A stretch of 26,662 bases of DNA from an uncultured Eubacteriales bacterium (GTDB lineage: Bacteria > Bacillota > Clostridia > Oscillospirales > Butyricicoccaceae): contig CAJKFC010000014.1 in assembly GCA_905199135.1 (NCBI GenBank), positions 1 to 26,662 on the forward strand, given 5' to 3'. The notes under the pieces are model-generated. The model did no database searches. It was given only the letters and a program-made list of their open reading frames with translations, and was not told the origin of the DNA. Below, one piece after another: positions 1-5,968 of the stretch; the first letter of the stretch is position 1, and the number at the start of each line of letters is the position of its first letter. The position numbers and the translations under genes are program-made.

Positions 1-277
1 GGCTTGACAGCACGGGGAGAATAGCGTAAAATAGAATTATCTTTTTGTGTGCGGGTATTTTTCGCATGCGTGAACGGCTGACACTTTGCACGTAAACGGT
101 ACGTGTAACGGATAATGAAAAAAACGCTGCGGTGTTTTGATTTACATGTGTTGAACGGAAAAAACAGAAGAAAGAAAAGCAGAAGGCGGCGCGGACTTGC
201 GTGCGTTTTATTCTGCTCATGCCGAAAGGCGAAAAGATAGCAAAGCTTTTGAATCTCAAATAGACAACAGGAGGAAG
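1..277 (+). other. Upstream leader / intergenic region before mazG
   Basis: I find no convincing gene here. All three plus frames reach stops within the first 30 bases; the tail of an upstream gene could end at the TAG at 22-24, but seven codons are too few to identify it. The rest would be a roughly 240-nt leader of mazG if the promoter at 4-32 is used. It holds four copies of the core AACGG (73-77, 95-99, 107-111, 154-158) and an imperfect inverted repeat CACGT/ACGTG around 89-106. No riboswitch class was recognised. Confidence 0.5.
4..32 (+). promoter_or_regulatory. Sigma-A-like promoter upstream of mazG-hup
   Basis: A perfect -35 box TTGACA (4-9) is followed after exactly 17 bp by TAAAAT (27-32), one mismatch from TATAAT. 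The predicted start near position 39 leaves about 240 nt of leader before mazG. No other strong promoter was seen between here and mazG. Sequence match only; no start site is mapped. Confidence 0.6.
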
Positions 278-1078
278 ATGAAAATGGTGGATTTTGAAAT
301 CAAAGAAAAATACGATATACACGATCTTTTGAAAATTATGGAGATCCTCCGAGGTGAAAACGGCTGTCCGTGGGACAGGGAGCAGGATCACCATTCTATA
401 AGAATGAATTTCCTCGAAGAGGTGTATGAAGCCTGCGACGCCATAGACAATGAGGACGATGCCAACCTCAAGGAGGAACTGGGCGATGTTCTTCAGCAGA
501 TAGTCTTTCACAGCCGCATAGCCGAGGAGAGAGACAGCTTCAATTTTGACGATGTGGCAAATGATGTCTGCGTAAAGCTCATCACAAGACACCCGCATAT
601 CTTTTCTGATGTGACCGTCAAAGACAGCGATGAGGTTCTGGACAACTGGGACAAAATAAAGCTCAAGGAAAAAGGCAGCACCAATTACAGAACCGAGATG
701 GAGAGAGTGCCCAAGGCTCTGCCTGCCCTTATGTACAGCGAGAAGATACAGAAAAGGGCTAAAAAAGCCGGTTTTGACTGGCCCGATGTAAATGGAGCTC
801 TTGAAAAGGTAACTGAAGAAACAGCCGAGGTGATCGAGGCTATAAACGGCGGAGGAGATGTCTTTGAGGAGATAGGCGATCTGCTTTTTGCCGTCGTCAA
901 TGTGGCGCGTTTCTGCCATGTAGATCCCGAGGACGCCCTCTATAAGGCTTCGGCAAAGTTTAAAAAGAGATTTGCGTATGTAGAGGAAAAAGCAGGGGAA
1001 AATATGAAAAACATGTCTCTCGAAGAGCTTGACAGACTTTGGGATGAGTATAAAAAAACAGGAGGAAAAAATGAATAA
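278..1078 (+). CDS. mazG: Nucleoside triphosphate pyrophosphohydrolase MazG
   Basis: MazG hydrolyses (d)NTPs to the monophosphate and pyrophosphate, a cytosolic house-cleaning role that also links to stress nucleotide levels. The protein (266 aa from the ATG at 278) has the usual two tandem MazG domains. The first carries GCPWD (about residues 29-33), an EE-x-x-E run near 47-51 and EELGD near 66-70; the second carries EETAEVIEA and FEEIGDLLF. These acidic motifs bind Mg and substrate. The frame stays open upstream to a TTG at 197, but AGGAGG at 269-274 supports a start at 278, or at the in-frame ATG at 284, which has better spacing. Length matches bacterial two-domain MazG. The 3' end contains the ribosome site of hup and overlaps it by 8 nt. 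Confidence 0.93.
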   Translation: MKMVDFEIKEKYDIHDLLKIMEILRGENGCPWDREQDHHSIRMNFLEEVYEACDAIDNEDDANLKEELGDVLQQIVFHSRIAEERDSFNFDDVANDVCVKLITRHPHIFSDVTVKDSDEVLDNWDKIKLKEKGSTNYRTEMERVPKALPALMYSEKIQKRAKKAGFDWPDVNGALEKVTEETAEVIEAINGGGDVFEEIGDLLFAVVNVARFCHVDPEDALYKASAKFKKRFAYVEEKAGENMKNMSLEELDRLWDEYKKTGGKNE

Positions 1079-1349
1079 AATTGAACTTATAGCCGCGGTA
1101 TCCGACAAAAGCGGTCTTACAAAAAAAGATTCCGAAAAGGCAATAGACGCCTTTGTAGCAGCGGTTACCGAGGCTCTTGAAAGAGAGGATAAGGTGCAGC
1201 TCATAGGCTTCGGCTCCTTTGAGGTAAAAAGGAGAGAGGCAAGAGAGGGCATAAACCCCAAGACTCAGGAGAGAATAACAATAGCAGCCGCAAAAACTCC
1301 AGTGTTCCGTCCGGGCAAGGGACTCAAAGATAAAGTTGATAAAAAATAA
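1071..1349 (+). CDS. hup: HU family DNA-binding protein
   Basis: HU is a small dimeric nucleoid protein that bends DNA without strong sequence preference. The 92-aa product begins MNKIELI, has the alpha-helical dimerisation half, and carries the family signature from GFGSFEV through the DNA-binding arm with NPKTQE to the C-terminal KTPVFRPGK. The ATG at 1071 is preceded by AGGAGG inside the mazG end (1060-1065), so start codon and ribosome site both lie in mazG and the two are probably translationally coupled. A longer reading from 1029 is open but lacks a ribosome site and adds residues foreign to HU. A strong terminator follows at once. Confidence 0.96.
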   Translation: MNKIELIAAVSDKSGLTKKDSEKAIDAFVAAVTEALEREDKVQLIGFGSFEVKRREAREGINPKTQERITIAAAKTPVFRPGKGLKDKVDKK

Positions 1350-1353
1350 AAAT

Positions 1354-1380
1354 AAAACCCCGACATATGTCGGGGTTTTT
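1354..1380. terminator. Bidirectional intrinsic terminator between hup and pfk
   Basis: A perfect 26-bp palindrome centred at 1366/1367 has arms AAAACCCCGACAT and ATGTCGGGGTTTT. It has a GC-rich core, an A tract on the left and a T tract on the right, so it can end transcription on both strands. It lies between the convergent hup (stop at 1349) and pfk (stop at 1391). Confidence 0.93.
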
Positions 1381-1390
1381 AAGTTTTATG

Positions 1391-2632
1391 TTACTTTACC
1401 AAAACCTTGTTGAGTCTTGCAAATCTCGGTACTCCGTACTCCCATTTGAGGTTTGTCTCGCCCTCGATCAGGGGGAGAACATAGGGGAGAAAATCACGGC
1501 TTATGCCGTTGCCCGAGGGAGTGATCCACTCGAGGGGAAACTTCTTCTCGGTGTTGGCCACATCTGTCAGGGGAATGGGCTTGAGGTTGAGCTGATATTT
1601 GCCGTTTTCTGTCTGAACTCTCTCAAAGGCGATCATCTTGTCGGTTGTACCCTCGCAGGCACACTGAACAGCCTTGCGTCCTGCCGACACAGCCTCATTT
1701 ATATCGGTGAGAGAAGCACAGTGAGCGGCACACCTCTGAAGGAGAGACAGCTCGATAGCTCTTGTCTTTGCTTTTGTTCTTTCTTTTACAACAGATGCGA
1801 AATAAGCGGCAGCTCCGCCCATCTGCTTGTGGCCGAAGGCGTCGACAGCGGCGTCTTTTGCGGCGTATTCAGCGAGGAAGACACCGTCCTTATCCTTTAC
1901 GCCCTCAGATAGAGCGACAAAGCAGTTGCCCGTCTTGTTGTATATGTCTGCTATCTCGGAGACGGCCTTTTCAAGGTCGAAGTCCTTTTCGGGCATGTAG
2001 ATAAGGTCGGGACCTGCGCCCATATGGGTTGCCACAGCAGAGGCGGCAGTCAGCCAGCCTGCGTTTCTGCCCATTATTTCCATGATGATTATAGTGCCTG
2101 TGTCGTAAACTCTGGCGTCATGATATACTTCCATGCAGGAAGTTGCAATGTACTTTGCGGCGCTGCCGAAACCGGGGCAGTGGTCGGTGCCGAAAAGGTC
2201 GTTGTCTATCGTCTTGGGAACGCCGATTATGCAGCATTCATAGCCGACTTTTTCCATGTACTTAGATATCTTGTTGCAGGTATCCATGGAGTCGTTGCCG
2301 CCGTTGTAGAAGAAGTATCTGACATCGTGTTTTTTGAAAACTTCAAGAATTTTTTTGTAATCTGTATCGTCCTTCTCAAAGTCGGCCAGCTTGTATCTGC
2401 AGGAGCCGAAGGCGGAGGAAGGTGTACAGGGAAGCTTTTCAAGCTCGCCCTGAGCCTCAAAAGCCATATCATAGAGCTGTTCGTTCAAAATGCCCTTGAT
2501 ACCGTGGGCAGCACACAGCACACGGGTTATGTTGGGATTTTTAAAAGCCTCGTCGATGACGCCGAAAGCGCTGGCGTTTATGACCGATGTAGGGCCGCCC
2601 GACTGGCCGAAAATACAAGCACCTTTTAACAT
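1391..2632 (-). CDS. 6-phosphofructokinase, pyrophosphate-type signature
   Basis: Phosphorylates fructose 6-phosphate to fructose 1,6-bisphosphate in the cytosol, probably with pyrophosphate rather than ATP. The product is 413 aa from the ATG whose complement is at 2630-2632; AGAGGTG lies 6 nt upstream on the minus strand and the protein starts MLKGACIFGQSGGP, as expected. Key motifs are GGND at about residues 111-114 and GVPKTIDND around 137-145. In this superfamily Asp in place of the second Gly of GGDG, together with Lys in PKTIDND, marks PPi-dependent enzymes. MGRNAGW and the fructose-binding segments are present. The protein is longer than the roughly 320-aa ATP enzyme. It is divergent from fba, the next enzyme of glycolysis. 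Donor specificity is inferred from motifs, not shown. Confidence 0.9.
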   Translation of the reverse strand: MLKGACIFGQSGGPTSVINASAFGVIDEAFKNPNITRVLCAAHGIKGILNEQLYDMAFEAQGELEKLPCTPSSAFGSCRYKLADFEKDDTDYKKILEVFKKHDVRYFFYNGGNDSMDTCNKISKYMEKVGYECCIIGVPKTIDNDLFGTDHCPGFGSAAKYIATSCMEVYHDARVYDTGTIIIMEIMGRNAGWLTAASAVATHMGAGPDLIYMPEKDFDLEKAVSEIADIYNKTGNCFVALSEGVKDKDGVFLAEYAAKDAAVDAFGHKQMGGAAAYFASVVKERTKAKTRAIELSLLQRCAAHCASLTDINEAVSAGRKAVQCACEGTTDKMIAFERVQTENGKYQLNLKPIPLTDVANTEKKFPLEWITPSGNGISRDFLPYVLPLIEGETNLKWEYGVPRFARLNKVLVK

Positions 2633-2673
2633 AATTGCACCTCTGTAACAAAATAAATCATTTATCAAGATAA

Positions 2674-2702
2674 ATAATACCATAATTATTAAAAAAAATC
2701 AA
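2674..2702 (-). promoter_or_regulatory. Sigma-A-like promoter of pfk (minus strand)
   Basis: On the minus strand TTGATT (complement of 2697-2702) is followed after 17 bp by TATTAT (complement of 2674-2679). The predicted start lies about 35 nt before the pfk ATG. It is back to back with the fba promoter, the two -35 boxes being only 9 bp apart. Confidence 0.7.
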
Positions 2703-2711
2703 CAATGGCGG

Positions 2712-2740
2712 TTGAATTATATTTAAACTTCTGATAATAT
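2712..2740 (+). promoter_or_regulatory. Sigma-A-like promoter of fba
   Basis: TTGAAT (2712-2717), a 17-bp spacer and TAATAT (2735-2740). The implied leader of about 33 nt contains the ribosome site GGAGGT (2766-2771). Its -35 box faces that of the pfk promoter, so one bound regulator could affect both genes. Confidence 0.7.
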
Positions 2741-2779
2741 ATTTATATAGACAAAAAATGTTGTTGGAGGTCATTTAAA

Positions 2780-3715
2780 ATGCCATTGGTAACTACAAAG
2801 GAAATGTTTAAAAATGCATATAAGGGCGGATACGCGATAGGCGCCTTTAATGTAAATAATATGGAGATAGTGCAGGGAATAACTACGGCTGCAATGCTGG
2901 AAAAATCTCCTGTAATTCTTCAGGTTTCGGCAGGCGCAAGAAAATACGCCAAGCATGTATACCTTATGAAGCTCGTGGAAGCTGCAATACTCGACACAGA
3001 TCTTCCCATAGCGCTCCATCTCGACCACGGCGAGGATTTCGCCATCTGTAAGGCTTGCGTAGACGGCGGATTTTCATCTGTTATGATAGACGGTTCTAAG
3101 TACAGCTTTGAGGAAAACATCAGGATAACAAAAGAGGTCGTCGACTATGCCCATTCAAAGGGCGTTGTAGTCGAGGGCGAGCTTGGCAAATTGGCAGGCA
3201 TTGAGGACGATGTAAATGTATCCGACGCCGACGCACAGTTTACAAATCCCAAAGAGGTTGAGGAGTTTGTTCTGAGAACAGGCGTTGACTCTCTCGCCAT
3301 AGCCATAGGTACAAGCCACGGCGCATATAAGTTCAAGCCCGGACAGAAGCCCCAGCTTCGCTTTGACATTCTCGAAGAGATCCAGAAGAGACTTCCCGAG
3401 TTCCCCATAGTTCTTCACGGCGCTTCGTCGGTACCTCAGGATTATGTTAAAATCGTCAACAGCTTCGGCGGCAAAATGCCCGACGCCATAGGAATTCCTG
3501 AGGAGATGCTGAGAAAGGCCGCAGAGATGGCTGTCTGCAAAATAAACATCGACTCCGACCTGAGACTTGCCATGACAGCTTCGGTCAGAAAGCACCTTTT
3601 TGAGCATCCCGATCACTTTGACCCCAGACAGTATCTCAAAGACGGCAGAGACAATATAGTAGAGATGGTCAGACATAAGATCAGAGATGTCCTCGGCTCT
3701 TCCAATACTCTTTAA
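2780..3715 (+). CDS. fba: Class II fructose-bisphosphate aldolase
   Basis: Zinc-dependent enzyme that splits fructose 1,6-bisphosphate into dihydroxyacetone phosphate and glyceraldehyde 3-phosphate (reversible). The 311-aa protein shows the class II motifs in order: HLDHGED (80-86, catalytic Asp82 and zinc ligand His83), VMIDGS (101-106), VEGELG (131-136, metal-binding Glu), GTSHGAYK (177-184, zinc His180), LHGASSVP (212-219, zinc His213) and NIDSD (256-260, phosphate binding). The start is set by GGAGGT eight bases upstream. Length is typical for the family. It is divergent from a PPi-type phosphofructokinase, whose product is its substrate. No clear U-tract terminator follows; a long hairpin begins at 3737, before spoIVB. 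Confidence 0.96.
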   Translation: MPLVTTKEMFKNAYKGGYAIGAFNVNNMEIVQGITTAAMLEKSPVILQVSAGARKYAKHVYLMKLVEAAILDTDLPIALHLDHGEDFAICKACVDGGFSSVMIDGSKYSFEENIRITKEVVDYAHSKGVVVEGELGKLAGIEDDVNVSDADAQFTNPKEVEEFVLRTGVDSLAIAIGTSHGAYKFKPGQKPQLRFDILEEIQKRLPEFPIVLHGASSVPQDYVKIVNSFGGKMPDAIGIPEEMLRKAAEMAVCKINIDSDLRLAMTASVRKHLFEHPDHFDPRQYLKDGRDNIVEMVRHKIRDVLGSSNTL

Positions 3716-3736
3716 TTTTGTTTGATTAAAAAATGC

Positions 3737-3803
3737 CACCCCTTCCATATATTCTGAAAATTATTTTTTTAAAGTGATGGACAGAATATATGCGGAGGGG
3801 GTG
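3737..3803 (+). promoter_or_regulatory. Long inverted repeat that buries the spoIVB ribosome site
   Basis: The left arm 3737-3756 pairs with the right arm 3782-3803. There is a perfect 10-bp block (ATATATTCTG with CAGAATATAT) followed by a GC-rich block in which CCCC pairs with GGGG, interrupted by bulges at 3793 and 3801. The loop is about 25 nt. The right arm contains GGAGGGGGTG, the ribosome site of spoIVB. There is no downstream U tract, so it is not a standard terminator. In RNA that runs through from fba, the site would be masked. Confidence 0.6.
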
Positions 3804-3808
3804 AAAAA

Positions 3809-4801
3809 ATGATAAATCATTCAAAAAAATCTGCCGTAAGCCTTATTTTGGCCTTTGCATTAGTATTTGCAACGGGTATATCGGTTTATGCGGCAGATGA
3901 GCTTGTTCCTTTGGGAAGAACTACCGGAATGAAATTCTTTTCGGAAGGAGCTGCAATAGTCAGGTTTTCTCCGGTGGACGGCTCAAGTCCCGCTGAAGAG
4001 GCCGGGCTGAAAATAGGGGATATAGTAGTAGCGGTAGAAGGAAAACCTGTCTATACCAATGAAATGCTGTCGCAGGCCATAAATTCTGTATCAGAGGAAG
4101 ATATCGAAATTGAAATTTTGAGAAAAGGGCAGAAGATGACGGTGACATGTACGCCCAAAACCTCTAATGACGGAAAAAGGCTAATAGGAGCCTATGTCAG
4201 AGACAGTATGGCCGGTATAGGCACTATAACTTATGTCGATCCGGACACGGGTGAATACGGTGCTCTGGGTCACGGAGTTTCCGACATGGATACGGGCGAG
4301 TTGATGTCTGTGGACAGAGGTGAACTCATGTATTCCAATGTAGTAGATGTAGTCAAAGGAAAATCGGGAACACCGGGTGAACTCTGCGGACAGTATGACC
4401 TCATAAACAGTCAGGGCACCATAGAGACCAACACACCCAAAGGCGTGTTCGGCAAGATAACCGACAAGAGCATGTATGAAGGCAGGGAAGCATTTCCCGT
4501 AGCCTCCAAGGACAAAATAGTAAAGGGAGAGGCCTATATTCTCTCCAATGTTTCCGGCGAGGCAGTCGAGCAGTTTTCCATTGAGATTGTCAAGATATAC
4601 GAAAGCTCCGACGGAGACAATAAGGATATGATGATAAAGGTCACCGATGAGAGACTTATCGAAAAAACTGGAGGCGTCGTTCAAGGCATGAGCGGTTCGC
4701 CGATTATTCAGAACGGTAAGCTCATCGGCGCCGTAACTCATGTCCTCGTAAACGGTCCCCTCAAGGGATACGCCATAGCGATAGACAATATGATTTCTTA
4801 A
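3809..4801 (+). CDS. spoIVB: SpoIVB serine peptidase (family S55)
   Basis: In Bacillus, SpoIVB is secreted from the forespore into the intermembrane space, where it cleaves SpoIVFA and releases the SpoIVFB-dependent activation of sigma-K. Here the 330-aa product has an N-terminal hydrophobic signal segment (about residues 8-28), a PDZ domain (about 45-115, with the GLKIGDIV core) and the S55 peptidase domain with GALGHGV (His155) and QGMSGSP (Ser295 by alignment to GDSGG-type motifs). It is shorter than the 426 aa of B. subtilis, mainly at the N-terminal side. The ATG at 3809 is set by GGAGGGGGTG at 3794-3803. The neighbouring spo0A matches the conserved order in endospore formers. The ribosome site lies inside a hairpin. 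Confidence 0.93.
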   Translation: MINHSKKSAVSLILAFALVFATGISVYAADELVPLGRTTGMKFFSEGAAIVRFSPVDGSSPAEEAGLKIGDIVVAVEGKPVYTNEMLSQAINSVSEEDIEIEILRKGQKMTVTCTPKTSNDGKRLIGAYVRDSMAGIGTITYVDPDTGEYGALGHGVSDMDTGELMSVDRGELMYSNVVDVVKGKSGTPGELCGQYDLINSQGTIETNTPKGVFGKITDKSMYEGREAFPVASKDKIVKGEAYILSNVSGEAVEQFSIEIVKIYESSDGDNKDMMIKVTDERLIEKTGGVVQGMSGSPIIQNGKLIGAVTHVLVNGPLKGYAIAIDNMIS

Positions 4802-4807
4802 TTTTTG

Positions 4808-4837
4808 GATCAAACCCTGCGAAAGCAGGGTTTGATC
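4808..4837. terminator. GAAA-tetraloop hairpin after spoIVB, lacking a U tract
   Basis: A perfect 13-bp stem (GATCAAACCCTGC with GCAGGGTTTGATC) is closed by a GAAA loop at 4821-4824. It begins 6 nt after the spoIVB stop. Bases after it are TGTTGTCAAC rather than a T run, so intrinsic termination would be weak; it may instead be a 3'-end stabiliser or a partial terminator. Function is inferred from position and shape. Confidence 0.6.
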
Positions 4838-4840
4838 TGT

Positions 4841-4886
4841 TGTCAACTGTAATTTATTGTAAAATACAGTCGAAAAATAAATTACA
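4841..4886 (+). promoter_or_regulatory. Candidate Spo0A-box region upstream of spo0A
   Basis: Two sequences each match the 0A-box core TGTCRAA in 6 of 7 positions: TGTCAAC at 4841-4847 and AGTCGAA at 4868-4874. The second sits between the arms of an 11-bp inverted repeat, TGTAATTTATT (4848-4858) and AATAAATTACA (4876-4886). The region lies just upstream of the spo0A -35 box, where autoregulation would act. No GAAT-type sigma-H -10 element was found here. Confidence 0.4.
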
Positions 4887-4903
4887 TTTTTTTACAAATA
4901 AGC

Positions 4904-4932
4904 TTGAAAAAAGATAAAATATGTGGTATAGT
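4904..4932 (+). promoter_or_regulatory. Sigma-A-like promoter of spo0A
   Basis: TTGAAA (4904-4909), a 17-bp spacer, and TATAGT (4927-4932). The predicted start is near 4939, giving a leader of about 43 nt with AGGAG at 4970-4974. This means spo0A can be transcribed independently of spoIVB. Confidence 0.75.
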
Positions 4933-4981
4933 ATAGACACAGCAAAAAATGGTAAAAAATGTAATTGACAGGAGAAGAGAT

Positions 4982-5758
4982 ATGCCTAAGAACATAAAAG
5001 TTTTGATAGCGGACGAAAGTGAAGATTTCAGAGAGGGAGTAAAATCAGCCATAGACAAAAGAAACGGTATTGAGGTTATCGGCAGCGTCGGCAGCGGAAC
5101 CGCCATGCTGGAAAGTATAGAAAAACTCAAGCCCGACTTTGTCCTTTTTGATCCCGTGCTTTCCGGAATGGACGGCCTTTCGGCGGTGAGAAGCCTTGCC
5201 AGAAATGAATTTTTACCTATGCCTGTACTATGTATACTTACAGGCTTTTCCAGTCCGGCCATGATGAATCAGGCTATGGCGGCAGGCGTAAGCGCCTATC
5301 TGCTCAAGCCTTATGATCCCGATATGCTGGCGGAAACAATATCCGAGCTTGCAAACGCAGAGAGTATGAAGATAACACAGCGTGAAAATGTCGCCGATGA
5401 GGAGACAAAGTTGGAAATACTTGTCACCAAAACAATTCATGAAATAGGCGTACCTGCCCATATAAAAGGCTATCAGTATGTGAGAGACGCCATAATAATG
5501 GCGATAAAGGATATGGATACGATAAATGCGGTTACAAAAGTGATGTATCCTGCGGTAGCCAAGAAATATAAGACCACATCCTCAAGAGTTGAAAGAGCCA
5601 TAAGACATGCGATAGAGGTCGCGTGGGACAGGGGAGACATAGAGGTGCTTCAGAAATTCTTCGGCTATACCGTTTCAAATATAAAAGGCAAGCCGACAAA
5701 TTCCGAGTTTATATCCATGATATCCGATAAATTAAGGCTTCAGATAAAAGCAGGTTGA
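4982..5758 (+). CDS. spo0A: Sporulation transcription factor Spo0A
   Basis: Master response regulator that, once phosphorylated, binds 0A boxes and commits the cell to sporulation. The 258-aa protein has a receiver domain (about 5-123) and the sporulation-specific DNA-binding domain (about 144-258), which is nearly canonical: HEIGVPAHIKGY (153-164), the recognition helix SRVERAIRHAIEVAW (201-215) and GKPTNSEF. The receiver is less typical. It keeps the acidic pair D11/E12, phosphoacceptor D57, T87 and K109, but after D57 reads PVLSG instead of the usual IIMPH-type sequence, so the conserved Pro is lost and a Pro follows the acceptor. The ATG at 4982 has AGGAG seven bases upstream; the frame is open back to 4949 without a ribosome site. 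It follows spoIVB as in other endospore formers. Confidence 0.95.
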   Translation: MPKNIKVLIADESEDFREGVKSAIDKRNGIEVIGSVGSGTAMLESIEKLKPDFVLFDPVLSGMDGLSAVRSLARNEFLPMPVLCILTGFSSPAMMNQAMAAGVSAYLLKPYDPDMLAETISELANAESMKITQRENVADEETKLEILVTKTIHEIGVPAHIKGYQYVRDAIIMAIKDMDTINAVTKVMYPAVAKKYKTTSSRVERAIRHAIEVAWDRGDIEVLQKFFGYTVSNIKGKPTNSEFISMISDKLRLQIKAG

Positions 5759-5781
5759 TACATAAAAAACAATGTATTTTC

Positions 5782-5811
5782 AAAAAGTCCGAAAAGATTT
5801 TCGGACTTTTT
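5782..5811 (+). terminator. Intrinsic terminator of spo0A
   Basis: Arms AAAAAGTCCGAAAA (5782-5795) and TTTTCGGACTTTTT (5798-5811) pair perfectly around a 2-nt centre, in practice a loop of 4 or more nt. The right arm ends in a T tract. It sits 23 nt after the spo0A stop. Its symmetry could also serve the other strand, though no minus gene is there. Confidence 0.9.
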
Positions 5812-5922
5812 ATTTTGTCCTTATATTTTATATTTGAGAGTATAGAATTGTTTAATATGTAAAAAACAAAATCACAATTTTGATAATATGAACAAAAAAT
5901 AAACCCAAAGTAAACGATATTG

Positions 5923-5951
5923 TTGCAAATATTATATTGTTGTGTTATAAT
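5923..5951 (+). promoter_or_regulatory. Sigma-A-like promoter of the oxidoreductase operon
   Basis: TTGCAA (5923-5928), a 17-bp spacer and a perfect TATAAT (5946-5951). The predicted start near 5958 leaves only about 11 nt before the ATG at 5969, so the ribosome site would be at the extreme 5' end of the RNA. The AT-rich stretch 5812-5922 upstream holds a small inverted repeat CAAAAT/ATTTTG (5867-5882) that could be an operator. Confidence 0.7.
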
Positions 5952-5968
5952 AATAAAGCGAGGTGGAT

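Noticed and set aside
1..24. Possible C-terminal tail of an upstream gene ending in TAG
   Set aside because: Only seven codons are visible, and a perfect -35 box lies in them. It cannot be identified.
197..277. Upstream in-frame extension of mazG from a TTG codon
   Set aside because: No ribosome site precedes it, it adds residues foreign to MazG, and AGGAGG at 269-274 clearly serves the ATG at 278 or 284.
1367..1912. Long plus-strand open frame opposite pfk
   Set aside because: It lies entirely antisense to a well-conserved enzyme, has no ribosome site and no recognisable protein features.
3755..3788. Sigma-F/sigma-G type promoter before spoIVB (TGAAAA, then GGACAGAATA or CAGAATA)
   Set aside because: The spacing is about 21 bp against the usual 17-18, and the predicted start would fall on the ribosome site. 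It is not reported as a promoter.
5848..5869. Rex-like operator TTGTTT/AAACAA upstream of the oxidoreductase operon
   Set aside because: The half-sites are separated by 10 bp and the flanks do not match the Rex consensus, so the fit is poor in an AT-rich stretch.
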